From contig NZ_JAKNRW010000009.1 of NCBI RefSeq assembly GCF_023072615.1, positions 62,001 to 126,000 of the forward strand: 64,000 nt of DNA, written 5' to 3'. This document shows, in pieces, positions 15,681 through 24,627 of this stretch. Position 1 is the first letter of the stretch. Each line of letters opens with the position of its first letter. Origin of the DNA: Pseudomonas violetae. Lineage in GTDB: Bacteria > Pseudomonadota > Gammaproteobacteria > Pseudomonadales > Pseudomonadaceae. Made by a program: the position numbers and the translations under genes. The notes beneath the pieces are model-generated. The model saw nothing but the letters and a program-made list of their open reading frames with translations, was not told the DNA's origin and did not search any database.

Positions 15681-15811
15681 TCCGACCTTCCTCAATGGGT
15701 ATCGGCCCTTCGACCGGGAGTTGACCGGGATGTTCCTGAGGCTAAGACAATTACAGCAAATGAGAGGCTTTTGCGGATGAGCGGCGATATGCACCGCTCA
15801 TCAGGCATCGG

Positions 15812-16402
15812 TCAAATCAGTTCGTGAGTCAGGGCGAGGGTGGCGAAGTTGTCCGCCATGATCGCCATTTCCGTCTGCTGTACGTGTTCGGCGCTGAGCA
15901 CTGTGCCTTTGTAGGGCAGGTCGCGGGTGGCACAGGCATCTTCGACCAGGGTGCAGCGAAAGCCCAGGTTTTTTGCCGCACGCACGGTGGTGCTGACGCT
16001 GGAATGGCTCATGAAGCCGCACACGATCAGGTCCAACGAGCCGAGATTCTGCAGGCGCTCCAGCAGTTCGGTGCCATGAAACGCGCTCGGCAGCAGCTTG
16101 CCGATGATGGTTTCGTCGGTCAGTGGCTCCAGTCCCGGAATGAACTCACCGCGCTCGCCCTGGGGGTCAAACAGCCCACCCACGGTGCCAAGGTGGCGCA
16201 CGTGCACGATTGGACGACCGGCTGCGCGTGCAGCGGTCACCAGTTGCTTGATGTTCGCGACGGCAGCATCCATGCCGGTCAGGGCCAGGGGGCCGCTGAG
16301 GTATTCCTTCTGCGCATCGATGATGACAAGGGTCGCATGACTCAGGTTGGCTGCTGCATAACCGCGGCCGCTGAGTTGAAACATCGTTTTTGGAACGGGC
16401 AT
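15812..16402 (-). CDS. Isochorismatase-family hydrolase (nucleophile Cys replaced by Ser)
   Basis: A 196-residue cytoplasmic alpha/beta protein of the isochorismatase/cysteine hydrolase superfamily. The first triad Asp is in ATLVIIDAQKEYL and the middle Lys is likely in TIIGKLLPSAF. The block that normally holds the nucleophilic Cys reads CGFMSHSSVSTTVRAA: aligned with amidase members the Cys position is Ser, while the His and the TT match true isochorismatases such as EntB, which also lack that Cys. This argues against a nicotinamidase-type amidohydrolase and for a vinyl-ether hydrolase or an altered activity (inference). No isochorismate synthase is adjacent. The start at 16402 has AAGGAG upstream. 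Confidence 0.87.
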   Translation of the reverse strand: MPVPKTMFQLSGRGYAAANLSHATLVIIDAQKEYLSGPLALTGMDAAVANIKQLVTAARAAGRPIVHVRHLGTVGGLFDPQGERGEFIPGLEPLTDETIIGKLLPSAFHGTELLERLQNLGSLDLIVCGFMSHSSVSTTVRAAKNLGFRCTLVEDACATRDLPYKGTVLSAEHVQQTEMAIMADNFATLALTHELI

Positions 16403-16642
16403 TCTGGGGCTCCTTCGGGTGGGGCTTTTGCGACATTGTCCTCTGGCTGAGCGCTTCTGTGAATCGCTACCATCGCAGATGCCGTCTTTACTGGCTCGCA
16501 GCGTTGTCAATACTCACAATTTGTTCAATAGCCTAGCGAAAAAAAAGAAAAGTCCTACATTTGCCCGGATGTTTTTACGGCGTCGTCGCAAGGCGTTTTG
16601 GCTGTTAGAATTGCCAGTCGTTTTTTCAGAGAGTTTGCCCCC

Positions 16643-17551
16643 GTGATCACTTCCCGACTTCGTACCCTGCGCGACCACATCCGTTGGGCCGTCAGCCGCT
16701 TCCATGGGGAGGATCTGTTCTTCGGCCATGGGACCGACAACGCCTGGGACGAAGCTCGTCAACTGGTGTTGGGTGCATTGCACCTGCCGTGGGAAATGGC
16801 GGAGAGCTACCTCGACTGCAACCTGGAAGAGGACGAACTGGTCAACCTCCAGCGTTTGCTCAAGCGTCGCATCGAAGAGCGTATTCCCACCGCCTACCTG
16901 CTGGGCGAGGCGTGGTTCTGTGGCATGTCGTTTATTGTTGACGAACGCGTGCTGATCCCGCGCTCACCGATTGGCGAGTTGATCGAAAAACGTTTTGAGC
17001 CATGGCTGGGCAGCGAGCCTGCGCGCATCCTCGACCTGTGCACCGGTTCCGGCTGCATCGGGATTGCCTGTGCCTACGAGTTCCAGAACGCCGAGGTGGT
17101 GCTGGCCGACCTGTCCTTCGAAGCGCTGGAAGTGGCTAACCAGAACATCGAGCGCCATGGCGTCGATGAGCGTGTATACACGGTGCAGGGTGATGGCTTC
17201 GATGGACTGCCAGGGCAGCGCTTTGACCTGATCGTGTCAAATCCGCCTTACGTCGATGCCGAAGATTTTGCCGACATGCCGCACGAGTACCAGCATGAGC
17301 CAGAGCTTGGCCTGGCCTGTGGCGATGATGGTTTGAACCTGGTGCGCCGCATGCTCGCTGAAGCGGGCGCGCATTTGACCGAGAAGGGTTTGCTGATTGT
17401 CGAGGTGGGCAACAGCCAGGTGCACGTCGAGGCGTTGTACCCGGAAGTCGACTTCGCCTGGCTGGACTTCGAGCGTGGTGGACACGGGGTATTTATGTTG
17501 ACGGCGGAACAATGCCGCGCTCATCAGGCGCTATTCGCGTCCCGCGTCTGA
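16643..17551 (+). CDS. prmB: Ribosomal protein L3 glutamine methyltransferase
   Basis: SAM-dependent N5-glutamine methyltransferase acting on ribosomal protein uL3. The 302-residue protein begins at a GTG (16643), giving the typical [20 protein letters not shown]-terminus, a helical substrate-binding domain. The SAM motif [13 protein letters not shown] lies near residue 131 and the catalytic NPPY near 200 in [15 protein letters not shown]. The linker [14 protein letters not shown] separates it from the related release-factor enzyme PrmC. It is divergent from the isochorismatase-like gene and followed by a REPIN. In many relatives it stands just upstream of aroC; here two leftward genes intervene. 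Confidence 0.95.
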   Translation: MITSRLRTLRDHIRWAVSRFHGEDLFFGHGTDNAWDEARQLVLGALHLPWEMAESYLDCNLEEDELVNLQRLLKRRIEERIPTAYLLGEAWFCGMSFIVDERVLIPRSPIGELIEKRFEPWLGSEPARILDLCTGSGCIGIACAYEFQNAEVVLADLSFEALEVANQNIERHGVDERVYTVQGDGFDGLPGQRFDLIVSNPPYVDAEDFADMPHEYQHEPELGLACGDDGLNLVRRMLAEAGAHLTEKGLLIVEVGNSQVHVEALYPEVDFAWLDFERGGHGVFMLTAEQCRAHQALFASRV

Positions 17552-17560
17552 CCTGAGGAC

Positions 17561-17657
17561 GCCATCGCTGGCAAGCCAGGCTGCCACAGGGTTTGTGTCG
17601 TTCAGCCATTATCTGAACGACAGGAGTCTTGTGGGAGCCTGGCTTGCCAGCGATGGC
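17561..17657. repeat. REPIN with central hairpin
   Basis: GCCATCGCTGGCAAGCCAGGCT (17561-17582) is repeated inverted and perfectly at 17636-17657. Between them, CGTTCAG (17599-17605) and CTGAACG (17613-17619) form a second smaller hairpin. This is the REP-doublet form typical of fluorescent Pseudomonas, moved by RAYT transposases. It lies between the convergent prmB and the unknown membrane protein and may also end transcription. Confidence 0.85.
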
Positions 17658-17677
17658 GGCACCACAGCCCCCAAGCC

Positions 17678-18469
17678 CTACCTGTGTGTAGCAATCCAGA
17701 TCAACAAACCCGCCTGAAACACTGCAAACGCCACCAGGCATGAAATGGTAAACCGCAGTGCCGTTTCCTCGCGCCGATACTTGCTGACCTTTTCCTCGTG
17801 TTGCTTGATTTTGACTTCCTGCTCGGCCAGCTTCTGCTCGGCCTGCTGGAGCATCTGCGCCGCCTCGAGAATCTCCACCACCTGCAACTTCTCGCTGTTC
17901 CACTGCGCCTTCAAGTCGCCCACCAGCACATCCTTGACGGCGCCCTTGAGATGCTGGGCATCGGCATAGACCACCTCGAAACCATGCCCCTTCAGGAAGT
18001 CATCACGACGCAGGCGAGTATCCTCGTTCAGTGCGTCCTTGTTGTTGAGATCTGAGCCATTGACCGTGTAGCCGGGCCAGCGTTGCTTCAGCCAGCTGAT
18101 GCCGTGTGCCGCCATGTAGCGTGCGATACCACGATTCATCGGTTCTATCTGCAAGCCGCTGTCGGGCCCGAAATGCACGCTTTTGTCCTGGTGGTCGACC
18201 CACACATCCAGCAGGTTCTGCTCCTTGCGCACTCGCTGGCCGGGCAAGGTGATGCTCATGCGCATCAGGCTGCGCTCCTTGTCATTACGCTCGGCGTAGC
18301 CGAATTCGACAAAGCGCAGCGGTCGCCCTCCGGTGTTGCGGTCGGTCTGGAGCGGCGCCAGGCGCAGCATTTTGCGATGCTCGGTGTGCACGTCCGCCCA
18401 CGGCAGTTCGACCGCTGGCGGCGCGTCCTGATCTGCTGGTGTGGCGGGTGAAGTCGGGGTGTCAGTCAT
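17678..18469 (-). CDS. Unknown protein with coiled coil and C-terminal membrane anchor
   Basis: A 263-residue protein I cannot name. The first 30 residues are Pro/Asp/Thr-rich. Residues about 30-185 look globular (VEFGYAERNDKER, then SITLPGQRVR, then GYTVNGSDLNNKDA). About 195-235 is a charged helical coiled coil with many Gln, Glu and Lys residues (QMLQQAEQKLAEQEVKIKQH). A hydrophobic segment near 243-260 (FTISCLVAFAVFQAGLLIWI) closes the protein, so it is likely tail-anchored in the inner membrane with the bulk in the cytoplasm. No enzyme motif is seen. It lies between a REPIN and a leftward hydrolase gene, 99 bases from the latter. Confidence 0.8.
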   Translation of the reverse strand: MTDTPTSPATPADQDAPPAVELPWADVHTEHRKMLRLAPLQTDRNTGGRPLRFVEFGYAERNDKERSLMRMSITLPGQRVRKEQNLLDVWVDHQDKSVHFGPDSGLQIEPMNRGIARYMAAHGISWLKQRWPGYTVNGSDLNNKDALNEDTRLRRDDFLKGHGFEVVYADAQHLKGAVKDVLVGDLKAQWNSEKLQVVEILEAAQMLQQAEQKLAEQEVKIKQHEEKVSKYRREETALRFTISCLVAFAVFQAGLLIWIATHR

Positions 18470-18568
18470 AACGGCAAGGTCCTGTCCAAGCTCGGCATAT
18501 CGCCAGGCTTAATGCTGGCGACACTGGCTTATCGGCCGTCTTCTGCAGTACTGGAGGGTAAATAGCGC

Positions 18569-19537
18569 TTAACTGGCGCGAAGTCCGTCAATAAACCCGA
18601 TGATACGTGAGCCCAGCTCGGCGGCCAGCGGCAAATTCGGATCCTTGTACGACGCCAACTGCCGTTTCACGTCGTTGGGTATGATGCGCATCACGTGGTT
18701 CATGCCTTCGATCAGTGCCAGTTCGGCGTCCGGCTTGGCCACCTTGAGCAGCTTCGCGTCACCGACACCGACCTGGATGTCGTTACTGCCCTGGATGATC
18801 AGCGCCGGCATCTTTAGCTTGGCGAACGCCGCTGCCGGGTCCTGGCGAAATAATGAAATCAGATACGGCTGCACACTCGGGCGGAAAATCACCTGCAGTT
18901 GCGGGGGCACGTTGTCGTCGATGCGACCGGCCTTGAGGCTGTCGAGCAATTCGCTGGCGCGCACCATCAAGGGCACAGGCAGGCGGTTGCTCAGTTGCTG
19001 ACGCAACACCTGGTCAATTGGCCGGGCGCTGCCGGACATGGAGATTACCGCATCGGCATCGACATCGGGCGCGGCGAGGCTGGCGATCAAGGCGCCTTCG
19101 CTGTGCCCCAGCAGAATCAACTGACCGAATCGTGGGTCGGTTTTGAGCTTGCGGGTCCACGCCTGGGCGTCGGCCACGTAGCCTTCCACCGACAGATTGC
19201 GCTCGTCCGGGGTGGCGGGCAGGCTCGCCGCGACGCCGCGCTTGTCATAGCGCACGCTGGCGATGTTGTGTTTGGCCAGCACCCAGGCCAGGCGCTTGAG
19301 GCTGTCGTTGCGCCCGCCGTCGGGGTTATTGCCGTCGCGGTCGGTCGGGCCGGAGCCGGAAATAATCAGCACCACGGGCACGGGGGTGTCGGACTTGGGC
19401 AGCAACAGCGAACCAAACAGTTCGCCGCTGCCGGTATCCAGCGAGATGGGACGTTGCAGGACAGACGCCTGAACAAATCCGGTAAACAAGGTAAGGCTCA
19501 AGGCTAGAACTCGCAGCATCATCACGCCATCATTCAC
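18569..19537 (-). CDS. Alpha/beta hydrolase, exported
   Basis: A 322-residue serine hydrolase of the alpha/beta fold with a signal peptide (MLRVLALSLTLFTGFVQA), so probably periplasmic. The oxyanion region VPVVLIISGSGPTDRDGNNP comes first, then ASVRYDKRG, the nucleophile elbow GHSEG near residue 146, and the acid and His late in the chain (IIQGSNDIQVG, EGMNHVMR). This is the pattern of serine aminopeptidase S33-like or dienelactone-type hydrolases in the YqiA/Est group; the substrate is not predictable. Three ATGs lie within the first seven codons (19537, 19522, 19519) and none has a strong ribosome site, so the exact start is uncertain. Confidence 0.87.
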   Translation of the reverse strand: MNDGVMMLRVLALSLTLFTGFVQASVLQRPISLDTGSGELFGSLLLPKSDTPVPVVLIISGSGPTDRDGNNPDGGRNDSLKRLAWVLAKHNIASVRYDKRGVAASLPATPDERNLSVEGYVADAQAWTRKLKTDPRFGQLILLGHSEGALIASLAAPDVDADAVISMSGSARPIDQVLRQQLSNRLPVPLMVRASELLDSLKAGRIDDNVPPQLQVIFRPSVQPYLISLFRQDPAAAFAKLKMPALIIQGSNDIQVGVGDAKLLKVAKPDAELALIEGMNHVMRIIPNDVKRQLASYKDPNLPLAAELGSRIIGFIDGLRAS

Positions 19538-19651
19538 AAAGGTGCCGTTTGGACTCGCGGGCCCCCATAAGGTTCGAGGATGAACTACTTGGGTAGCCTG
19601 CGTATACTGGCGCGCATTACGTATTCACGTTCAATTCACGGAGCGTCCTGC

Positions 19652-20743
19652 ATGTCCGGCAATACCTACGGCAAGCTGTTCACTGTCACCACCGCTGGCG
19701 AAAGCCATGGTCCGGCGTTGGTCGCCATTGTCGACGGCTGCCCGCCGGGCCTGGAAATTTCCCTGGAGGATTTGCAGCGCGACCTTGATCGCCGCAAACC
19801 CGGCACCAGCCGCCACACCACGCAACGCCAGGAAGCCGACGAGGTCGAAATCCTCTCTGGCGTGTTCGAAGGTCGCACCACCGGGTGTGCCATCGGCCTG
19901 TTGATTCGCAATACCGACCAGAAGTCCAAGGACTACTCGGCGATCAAGGATCTGTTCCGCCCAGCCCACGCCGACTACACCTATCACCACAAATACGGCG
20001 AGCGTGATTATCGCGGTGGTGGCCGCAGTTCGGCCCGTGAAACCGCGATGCGCGTGGCAGCCGGGGCGATCGCGAAAAAATACCTGGCGACCCAGGGCAT
20101 CGTCATTCGTGGCTACATGAGCCAGCTGGGCCCGATTGAAATCCCGTTCAAGACCTGGGATTCGGTGGAAGACAACGCCTTCTTCAGCCCCGACCCGGAC
20201 AAAGTGCCGGAGCTGGAGGCCTACATGGACCAGTTGCGTCGCGACCAGGATTCGGTCGGCGCGAAGATCACCGTGGTCGCTGAAGGCGTGATGCCAGGCC
20301 TGGGCGAGCCGATTTTCGACCGCCTTGACGCCGAGCTGGCCCACGCACTGATGAGCATCAACGCGGTCAAGGGTGTTGAGATCGGCGCCGGTTTCGCCAG
20401 CGTTGCCCAGCGCGGCACCGAACACCGCGACGAAATGACCCCCGAAGGTTTCCTCAGCAACAACGCCGGGGGCATTTTGGGCGGCATTTCCTCCGGCCAA
20501 CCGATCGTAGCGCACCTGGCGTTGAAGCCGACGTCCAGCATCACCACGTCGGGCCGTTCAATCGACGTCCACGGCAACCCGGTGGATGTCATCACCAAGG
20601 GGCGTCACGACCCGTGCGTGGGCATCCGCGCCACGCCGATTGCCGAGGCGATGATGGCCATCGTACTGATGGATCATTTGCTGCGGCACCGTGGGCAAAA
20701 CGCCGATGTGCGAGTCAGCACGCCGGTGCTGGGTCAGCTTTAA
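19652..20743 (+). CDS. aroC: Chorismate synthase
   Basis: Last step of the shikimate pathway: removes phosphate from EPSP to give chorismate, using reduced FMN. The 363-residue protein has the length of the monofunctional bacterial enzyme. The start [20 protein letters not shown], with the conserved GESHG, sets the ATG at 19652 (GGAG upstream). Other signature blocks are [39 protein letters not shown] near residue 115 and GGISSGQPI near 275. It is followed closely (28 bases) by the MFS gene in the same direction and may share its transcript. Certain. Confidence 0.97.
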   Translation: MSGNTYGKLFTVTTAGESHGPALVAIVDGCPPGLEISLEDLQRDLDRRKPGTSRHTTQRQEADEVEILSGVFEGRTTGCAIGLLIRNTDQKSKDYSAIKDLFRPAHADYTYHHKYGERDYRGGGRSSARETAMRVAAGAIAKKYLATQGIVIRGYMSQLGPIEIPFKTWDSVEDNAFFSPDPDKVPELEAYMDQLRRDQDSVGAKITVVAEGVMPGLGEPIFDRLDAELAHALMSINAVKGVEIGAGFASVAQRGTEHRDEMTPEGFLSNNAGGILGGISSGQPIVAHLALKPTSSITTSGRSIDVHGNPVDVITKGRHDPCVGIRATPIAEAMMAIVLMDHLLRHRGQNADVRVSTPVLGQL

Positions 20744-20771
20744 TGGCTGACTTCATGGCCGCTGCCGTCTG

Positions 20772-21923
20772 ATGACGACAGCGGCGCTCCCGTACTGGCG
20801 ACTCTCCAGTTTCTATCTGTTCTATTTCGCCTTGCTCGGTTCGACGGCGCCGTTCCTGGCGCTGTATTTCGATCATCTGGGTTTTTCCAGCGCGCGCATC
20901 GGCGAGCTGGTGGCGATCCCGATGCTGATGCGTTGCGTGGCGCCGAATATCTGGGGCTGGCTGGGAGACTACACCGGCCGGCGCCTGGCCATCGTACGCT
21001 TTGGCGCGGTCTGCACGTTGCTCTCGTTTTCACTGATTTTCGTCAGCAAGACCTACGCCTGGCTGGCCATGGTCATGGCCTTGCACGCGTTCTTCTGGCA
21101 CGCGGTGCTGCCGCAGTTCGAAGTCATCACCCTGGCACACTTGAAAGGCCAGACTTCGCGTTATAGCCAGATCCGCCTGTGGGGTTCCATCGGTTTTATC
21201 ATCACCGTCGTTGCGCTGGGACGCTTGTTCGAATGGCTGAGCCTGGACATTTATCCGCTGGCGCTGGTGCTGATCATGGCTGGGATAGTGGTCAGCAGCC
21301 TGTGGGTGCCCAATGCCCAGCCGGTGCAGAGTGATCGGGTCACCGGTGACGGTTTTCTGCAACAGCTGCGCCGCCCCGGCGTCCTGGCGTTCTACGCCTG
21401 CGTGGCCCTGATGCAACTGAGCCATGGGCCCTATTACACCTTCCTGACCCTGCATCTTGAGCAATTGGGCTACAGCCGTGGACTGATCGGCATGCTCTGG
21501 GCGTTGGGGGTGGTGGCCGAAGTCTTGATGTTCCTTGGGATGAGCAAGATTCTTGCGCGTTTTTCCGTGCGGCGAGTGCTGCTGGCGAGTTTTTTGCTGG
21601 CGGCGCTGCGCTGGGTGCTGCTGGGCTCGTTCGCCGAGTATGTGTGGGTGCTGCTGTTTGCCCAGGTGTTGCATGCGGCGACCTTCGGCAGTTTTCATGC
21701 GGCTGCCATCCAGTTCGTGCAACGTAGTTTCGGTTCGCGCCAGCAAGGGCAGGGCCAGGCGTTGTACGCCGCACTGGCCGGCACCGGCGGCGCATTGGGC
21801 GCGCTGTACTCCGGCTACAGCTGGAATGCCCTTGGTGCCACGTTCACCTTTAGTGTCGCCAGTCTCGCAGCCTTCGCCGCTGCCGTTATCATCGCCACAC
21901 GCATGCAAGAGGACCGGCCATGA
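20772..21923 (+). CDS. MFS transporter coupled to mtnBDC
   Basis: A 383-residue, 12-helix inner-membrane transporter of the MFS_1-like/HcaT (nucleoside-symporter related) group. The N-terminal block ALLGSTAPFLALYFDHLGFSSARIGELVAIPMLMRC and the inter-helix motif WLGDYTGRRLAIVRFG are typical. Its stop overlaps the mtnB start by four bases (ATGA at 21920-21923), so the two are translationally coupled. That placing suggests a role with methionine salvage, for example import of methylthioribose or a related compound, but this is inference and the known phenylpropionate-type members warn against naming a substrate. Confidence 0.9.
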   Translation: MTTAALPYWRLSSFYLFYFALLGSTAPFLALYFDHLGFSSARIGELVAIPMLMRCVAPNIWGWLGDYTGRRLAIVRFGAVCTLLSFSLIFVSKTYAWLAMVMALHAFFWHAVLPQFEVITLAHLKGQTSRYSQIRLWGSIGFIITVVALGRLFEWLSLDIYPLALVLIMAGIVVSSLWVPNAQPVQSDRVTGDGFLQQLRRPGVLAFYACVALMQLSHGPYYTFLTLHLEQLGYSRGLIGMLWALGVVAEVLMFLGMSKILARFSVRRVLLASFLLAALRWVLLGSFAEYVWVLLFAQVLHAATFGSFHAAAIQFVQRSFGSRQQGQGQALYAALAGTGGALGALYSGYSWNALGATFTFSVASLAAFAAAVIIATRMQEDRP

Positions 21924-22546
21924 GCCTTACCCGTGAACACCTCACCCAGGAAATCATCGATGCCGGGCGTTTCCTGTATGGCCGCGGCTGGTCGCCGGCG
22001 ACCAGCAGCAACTATTCGACTCGCCTGTCGCCGACCGAGGCGCTGTTGACCGTGTCCGGCAAGCACAAAGGCCAGTTGGGCCTGAATGATGTGCTGGTCA
22101 CCGACCTGTCGGGCAATAGCCTGGAACCGGCCAAGAAACCGTCCGCTGAAACCCTGCTACACACCCAGCTGTACAGCTGGTGCGCGGACATCGGTGCAGT
22201 GCTACACACCCATTCGGTGAATGCTACGGTGCTTTCGCGCCTGACGCCGCAAGCCTTCATCGAGTTCGAGGATTACGAACTGCAAAAGGCCTTCAGTGGC
22301 ATATCGACCCACGAATCCCGGGTACGCGTGCCCATCTTCGACAATGATCAGGACATTGCGCGCCTTGCCGCCAAGATACAGCCTTGGTTGGAGGCACACC
22401 CTGATTGCGTGGGTTACCTGATTCGCGGCCACGGCCTCTACACCTGGGGCGCACGCATGAGCGATGCGTTGCGGCAGATCGAGGCCTTCGAATTTTTGTT
22501 TGAGTGCGAGTTGAAGATGCGCTCGCTCTCCAACCGTAACGCATGA
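21920..22546 (+). CDS. mtnB: Methylthioribulose-1-phosphate dehydratase
   Basis: Dehydrates 5-methylthioribulose-1-phosphate in the methionine salvage pathway. The 208-residue class II aldolase-type protein shows SGKHKGQLG near residue 45, the zinc ligands in VLHTHSVNATV near 95 and a third His in LIRGHGLYTWG near 170. The active-site Glu is in KKPSAETLLH. The C-terminal EAFEFLFECELKM is typical of MtnB. It overlaps the upstream MFS gene by four bases and is followed after 20 bases by mtnD with a good ribosome site (AAGGAG). Confidence 0.95.
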   Translation: MSLTREHLTQEIIDAGRFLYGRGWSPATSSNYSTRLSPTEALLTVSGKHKGQLGLNDVLVTDLSGNSLEPAKKPSAETLLHTQLYSWCADIGAVLHTHSVNATVLSRLTPQAFIEFEDYELQKAFSGISTHESRVRVPIFDNDQDIARLAAKIQPWLEAHPDCVGYLIRGHGLYTWGARMSDALRQIEAFEFLFECELKMRSLSNRNA

Positions 22547-22566
22547 ACCGTTAAGGAGTTGCCCTG

Positions 22567-23112
22567 ATGAGCAGCCTGTCCGTCTACCACGTCTCAAGCC
22601 CTGATATTCCCAACAAGGTGCTGACCCATTTCGAGGACATCGCGTCCACCCTGGCCGAGCAGGGCGTGCGGTTCGACCGTTGGCAAGCCGCAGCGAAAAT
22701 CCAGCCCGGCGCCAGCCAGGAAGAAGTGGTCGCGGCGTACCAGGAACAGATCGACAAATTGATGACCGAGCGCGGTTACGTCACGGTCGACGTCATCAGC
22801 CTGAACAGCGATCACCCGCAAAAAGCTGAATTGCGCGCCAAGTTCCTGGACGAACATCGGCATGGCGAAGACGAAGTGCGATTTTTCGTCGCCGGCCGTG
22901 GGCTGTTCACCTTGCACATCGACGATTACGTCTACGCCGTGCTGTGCGAGAAGAACGATCTGATTTCGGTGCCGGCCGGTACCCCTCACTGGTTCGACAT
23001 GGGTGAACATCCGCACTTCGTCGCGATCCGCCTGTTCAATAACCCTGAAGGTTGGGTGGCCAACTTTACCGGCGAAGACATCGCTAATCGCTTCCCGCGA
23101 CTTGAGGACTGA
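22567..23112 (+). CDS. mtnD: Acireductone dioxygenase
   Basis: Oxidises acireductone; with Fe2+ it gives the methionine keto-acid precursor, with Ni2+ an off-pathway product. The 181-residue cupin shows the metal motif [11 protein letters not shown] near residue 96 (two His and a Glu) and the fourth ligand His in [11 protein letters not shown] near 140. Length and the C-terminal [11 protein letters not shown] block match the family. It sits between mtnB and mtnC, with the mtnC start only 4 bases past its stop, so the three are one operon. Confidence 0.96.
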   Translation: MSSLSVYHVSSPDIPNKVLTHFEDIASTLAEQGVRFDRWQAAAKIQPGASQEEVVAAYQEQIDKLMTERGYVTVDVISLNSDHPQKAELRAKFLDEHRHGEDEVRFFVAGRGLFTLHIDDYVYAVLCEKNDLISVPAGTPHWFDMGEHPHFVAIRLFNNPEGWVANFTGEDIANRFPRLED

Positions 23113-23116
23113 GCGG

Positions 23117-23800
23117 ATGCCAATCAAAGCGATCCTCACCGACATCGAAGGCACCACCAGCGCAGTGAGCTTTGTGTTCGACGTGCTGTTTCCCTACGCA
23201 GCCAAGCACCTGCCGGACTTCGTTCGGCAACAGGCCGGGCGCGCCGACGTGGCCGAGCAACTCGACGCAGTGCGCCGGGACAGCAACGAGCCACAGGCGG
23301 ATGTCGAGCGCATCATCGAGATACTCCTTGGCTGGATTGGCGAAGACCGCAAGGCCACGCCGCTGAAGGCATTGCAAGGCATGGTCTGGGAGCAGGGGTA
23401 TCAAGCGGGGCAATTGCAAGGCCATGTATATCCGGATGCTGTTGAAGCGCTCAACGCGTGGCACCAGGATGGTTTTAAACTCTATGTTTATTCGTCTGGC
23501 TCGATTCAGGCGCAAAAGCTGATTTTCGGCTGCTCGGAGGCGGGAGATTTGTCGCCGTTGTTCAGCGGCTACTTCGATACGACTTCGGGGCCCAAGCGCG
23601 AGGCGCAGTCTTATCAGCGGATCACCCAGGCTATTGGCCTGGAGGCGGCGCAAATCCTGTTCCTGTCAGATATCGTTGAGGAACTGGACGCAGCCCGTAC
23701 AGCCGGCATGGCCACTTGCGGCCTGGCGCGGGAGGGTGGGGAGCTGGCCGGTCACTTGACCGTCGACAGCTTCACAAGCATTGATCCGACAAAGTACTAG
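23117..23800 (+). CDS. mtnC: Enolase-phosphatase E1
   Basis: Bifunctional HAD-family enzyme that enolises and dephosphorylates 2,3-diketo-5-methylthiopentyl-1-phosphate to acireductone. The 227-residue protein starts [20 protein letters not shown] with the HAD nucleophile Asp9 and the MtnC-specific EGTT. HAD motif II is [10 protein letters not shown] near residue 120 and motif III/IV is [18 protein letters not shown] near 180. The start at 23117 comes 4 bases after mtnD. MtnA and MtnP, which feed the pathway, are not in the window, as is usual in Pseudomonas. A REPIN follows. Confidence 0.96.
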   Translation: MPIKAILTDIEGTTSAVSFVFDVLFPYAAKHLPDFVRQQAGRADVAEQLDAVRRDSNEPQADVERIIEILLGWIGEDRKATPLKALQGMVWEQGYQAGQLQGHVYPDAVEALNAWHQDGFKLYVYSSGSIQAQKLIFGCSEAGDLSPLFSGYFDTTSGPKREAQSYQRITQAIGLEAAQILFLSDIVEELDAARTAGMATCGLAREGGELAGHLTVDSFTSIDPTKY

Positions 23801-23815
23801 ACGGGCTCCCCCTTT

Positions 23816-23915
23816 GTAGGAGCGAGCTCGCTCGCGATGGTCGTCAACGATGACTCGGGAAGCCTAAGTGGCCAGGGTGCCTGGTAGTTTTTCGCGAGCA
23901 AGCTCGCTCCTGTAG
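23816..23915. repeat. REPIN (GTAGGAGCGAGC type)
   Basis: GTAGGAGCGAGCTCGCTCGCGA at 23816 onward is mirrored by TCGCGAGCAAGCTCGCTCCTGTAG ending at 23915, with about 50 unrelated bases between. It lies between the convergent mtnC and DUF3509 genes. Confidence 0.8.
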
Positions 23916-23951
23916 CGGTCGGTACAGAATTCAAAGTCCACAGAAACAACT

Positions 23952-23982
23952 CAGGCCGTGGAGCGAAAGCTCTCACGGCCTG
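23952..23982 (-). terminator. Hairpin after the DUF3509 gene
   Basis: CAGGCCGTG (23952-23960) pairs with CACGGCCTG (23974-23982) around GAGCGAAAGCTCT, which itself can extend the stem. The T tract is weak on both sides (GTTTA rightward, GTTGTTT leftward), so efficiency is uncertain. Confidence 0.6.
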
Positions 23983-24005
23983 TCTGTTTAAAGCTCGACA
24001 GCTAT

Positions 24006-24284
24006 TTACGCCGAATGGTAAGTCGGCAGCGCAAACCGTTGCTGGCTTTGCAGCATCGAAATTTGCGGCAGCTCACTGGCCTGCTCCGCAAGATCACGGC
24101 GAATCGCACTGATCACCCACGACAACTGGTCTCCAGCATGCAATTGCTGGTACGAAATAGACCGTTTGAAGACTTTGCCTTCCTCACTGCGCAGTGTCAG
24201 CAGGATACCGCCGTCGGGGCGTGGCTGAGTGTTCACTTCGAAGTTGGAGAACAGGGAGGTAAATTTTTCTTGGATCAGGCTCAT
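24006..24284 (-). CDS. DUF3509 family protein
   Basis: A 92-residue protein of the Pseudomonas-restricted DUF3509 family, function unknown. It starts MSLIQEKFTSLFSNFEVNTQ (ATG at 24284, GGAG 9 bases upstream) and carries the family core RPDGGILLTLR and SYQQLHAGDQLSWVISAIRRDLA. It looks like a small soluble mixed alpha/beta protein without signal peptide or membrane helix. Many Pseudomonas genomes carry several copies. It diverges from the acyl-CoA ligase gene over an AT-rich 343-base gap. Confidence 0.85.
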   Translation of the reverse strand: MSLIQEKFTSLFSNFEVNTQPRPDGGILLTLRSEEGKVFKRSISYQQLHAGDQLSWVISAIRRDLAEQASELPQISMLQSQQRFALPTYHSA

Positions 24285-24627
24285 GTCTATCAGCTCCGTT
24301 AGCACTTGATGGGCAAGCATGGAGAGGTAGTTGCACCCTTTGTGCCAGCATCTGAAAATAAAAAAAGTCTTTTAAATCAATGATATAAAAATTTAGGCAA
24401 TTTTTTATTTCGTGCAATTTGCATGAATGGCTGTCGTGCATCCTGCATTTTGCGAGATTGCCGCAGTTTCAACGGAACCATTGGGAAAAAACGGGCTCGC
24501 TTGGTTGCCGGTCTGTCTCGCGGATACAAAACATTGCAAAAACCGCGTGTACAGGCCCTGAACCACTCACGTACTTTCGGCCTAAGACACCGCCACCCGA
24601 CAATAAAAAGATCGAACGGGAGCAATC
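24285..24627. other. AT-rich divergent intergenic region
   Basis: This 343-base gap between the leftward DUF3509 gene and the rightward acyl-CoA ligase gene is markedly AT-rich around 24355-24420. It probably holds both promoters; one weak match for the ligase is TTGGTT (24501-24506) with ATACAA (24524-24529) 17 bases on. No gene, repeat or clear operator was seen. Confidence 0.4.
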
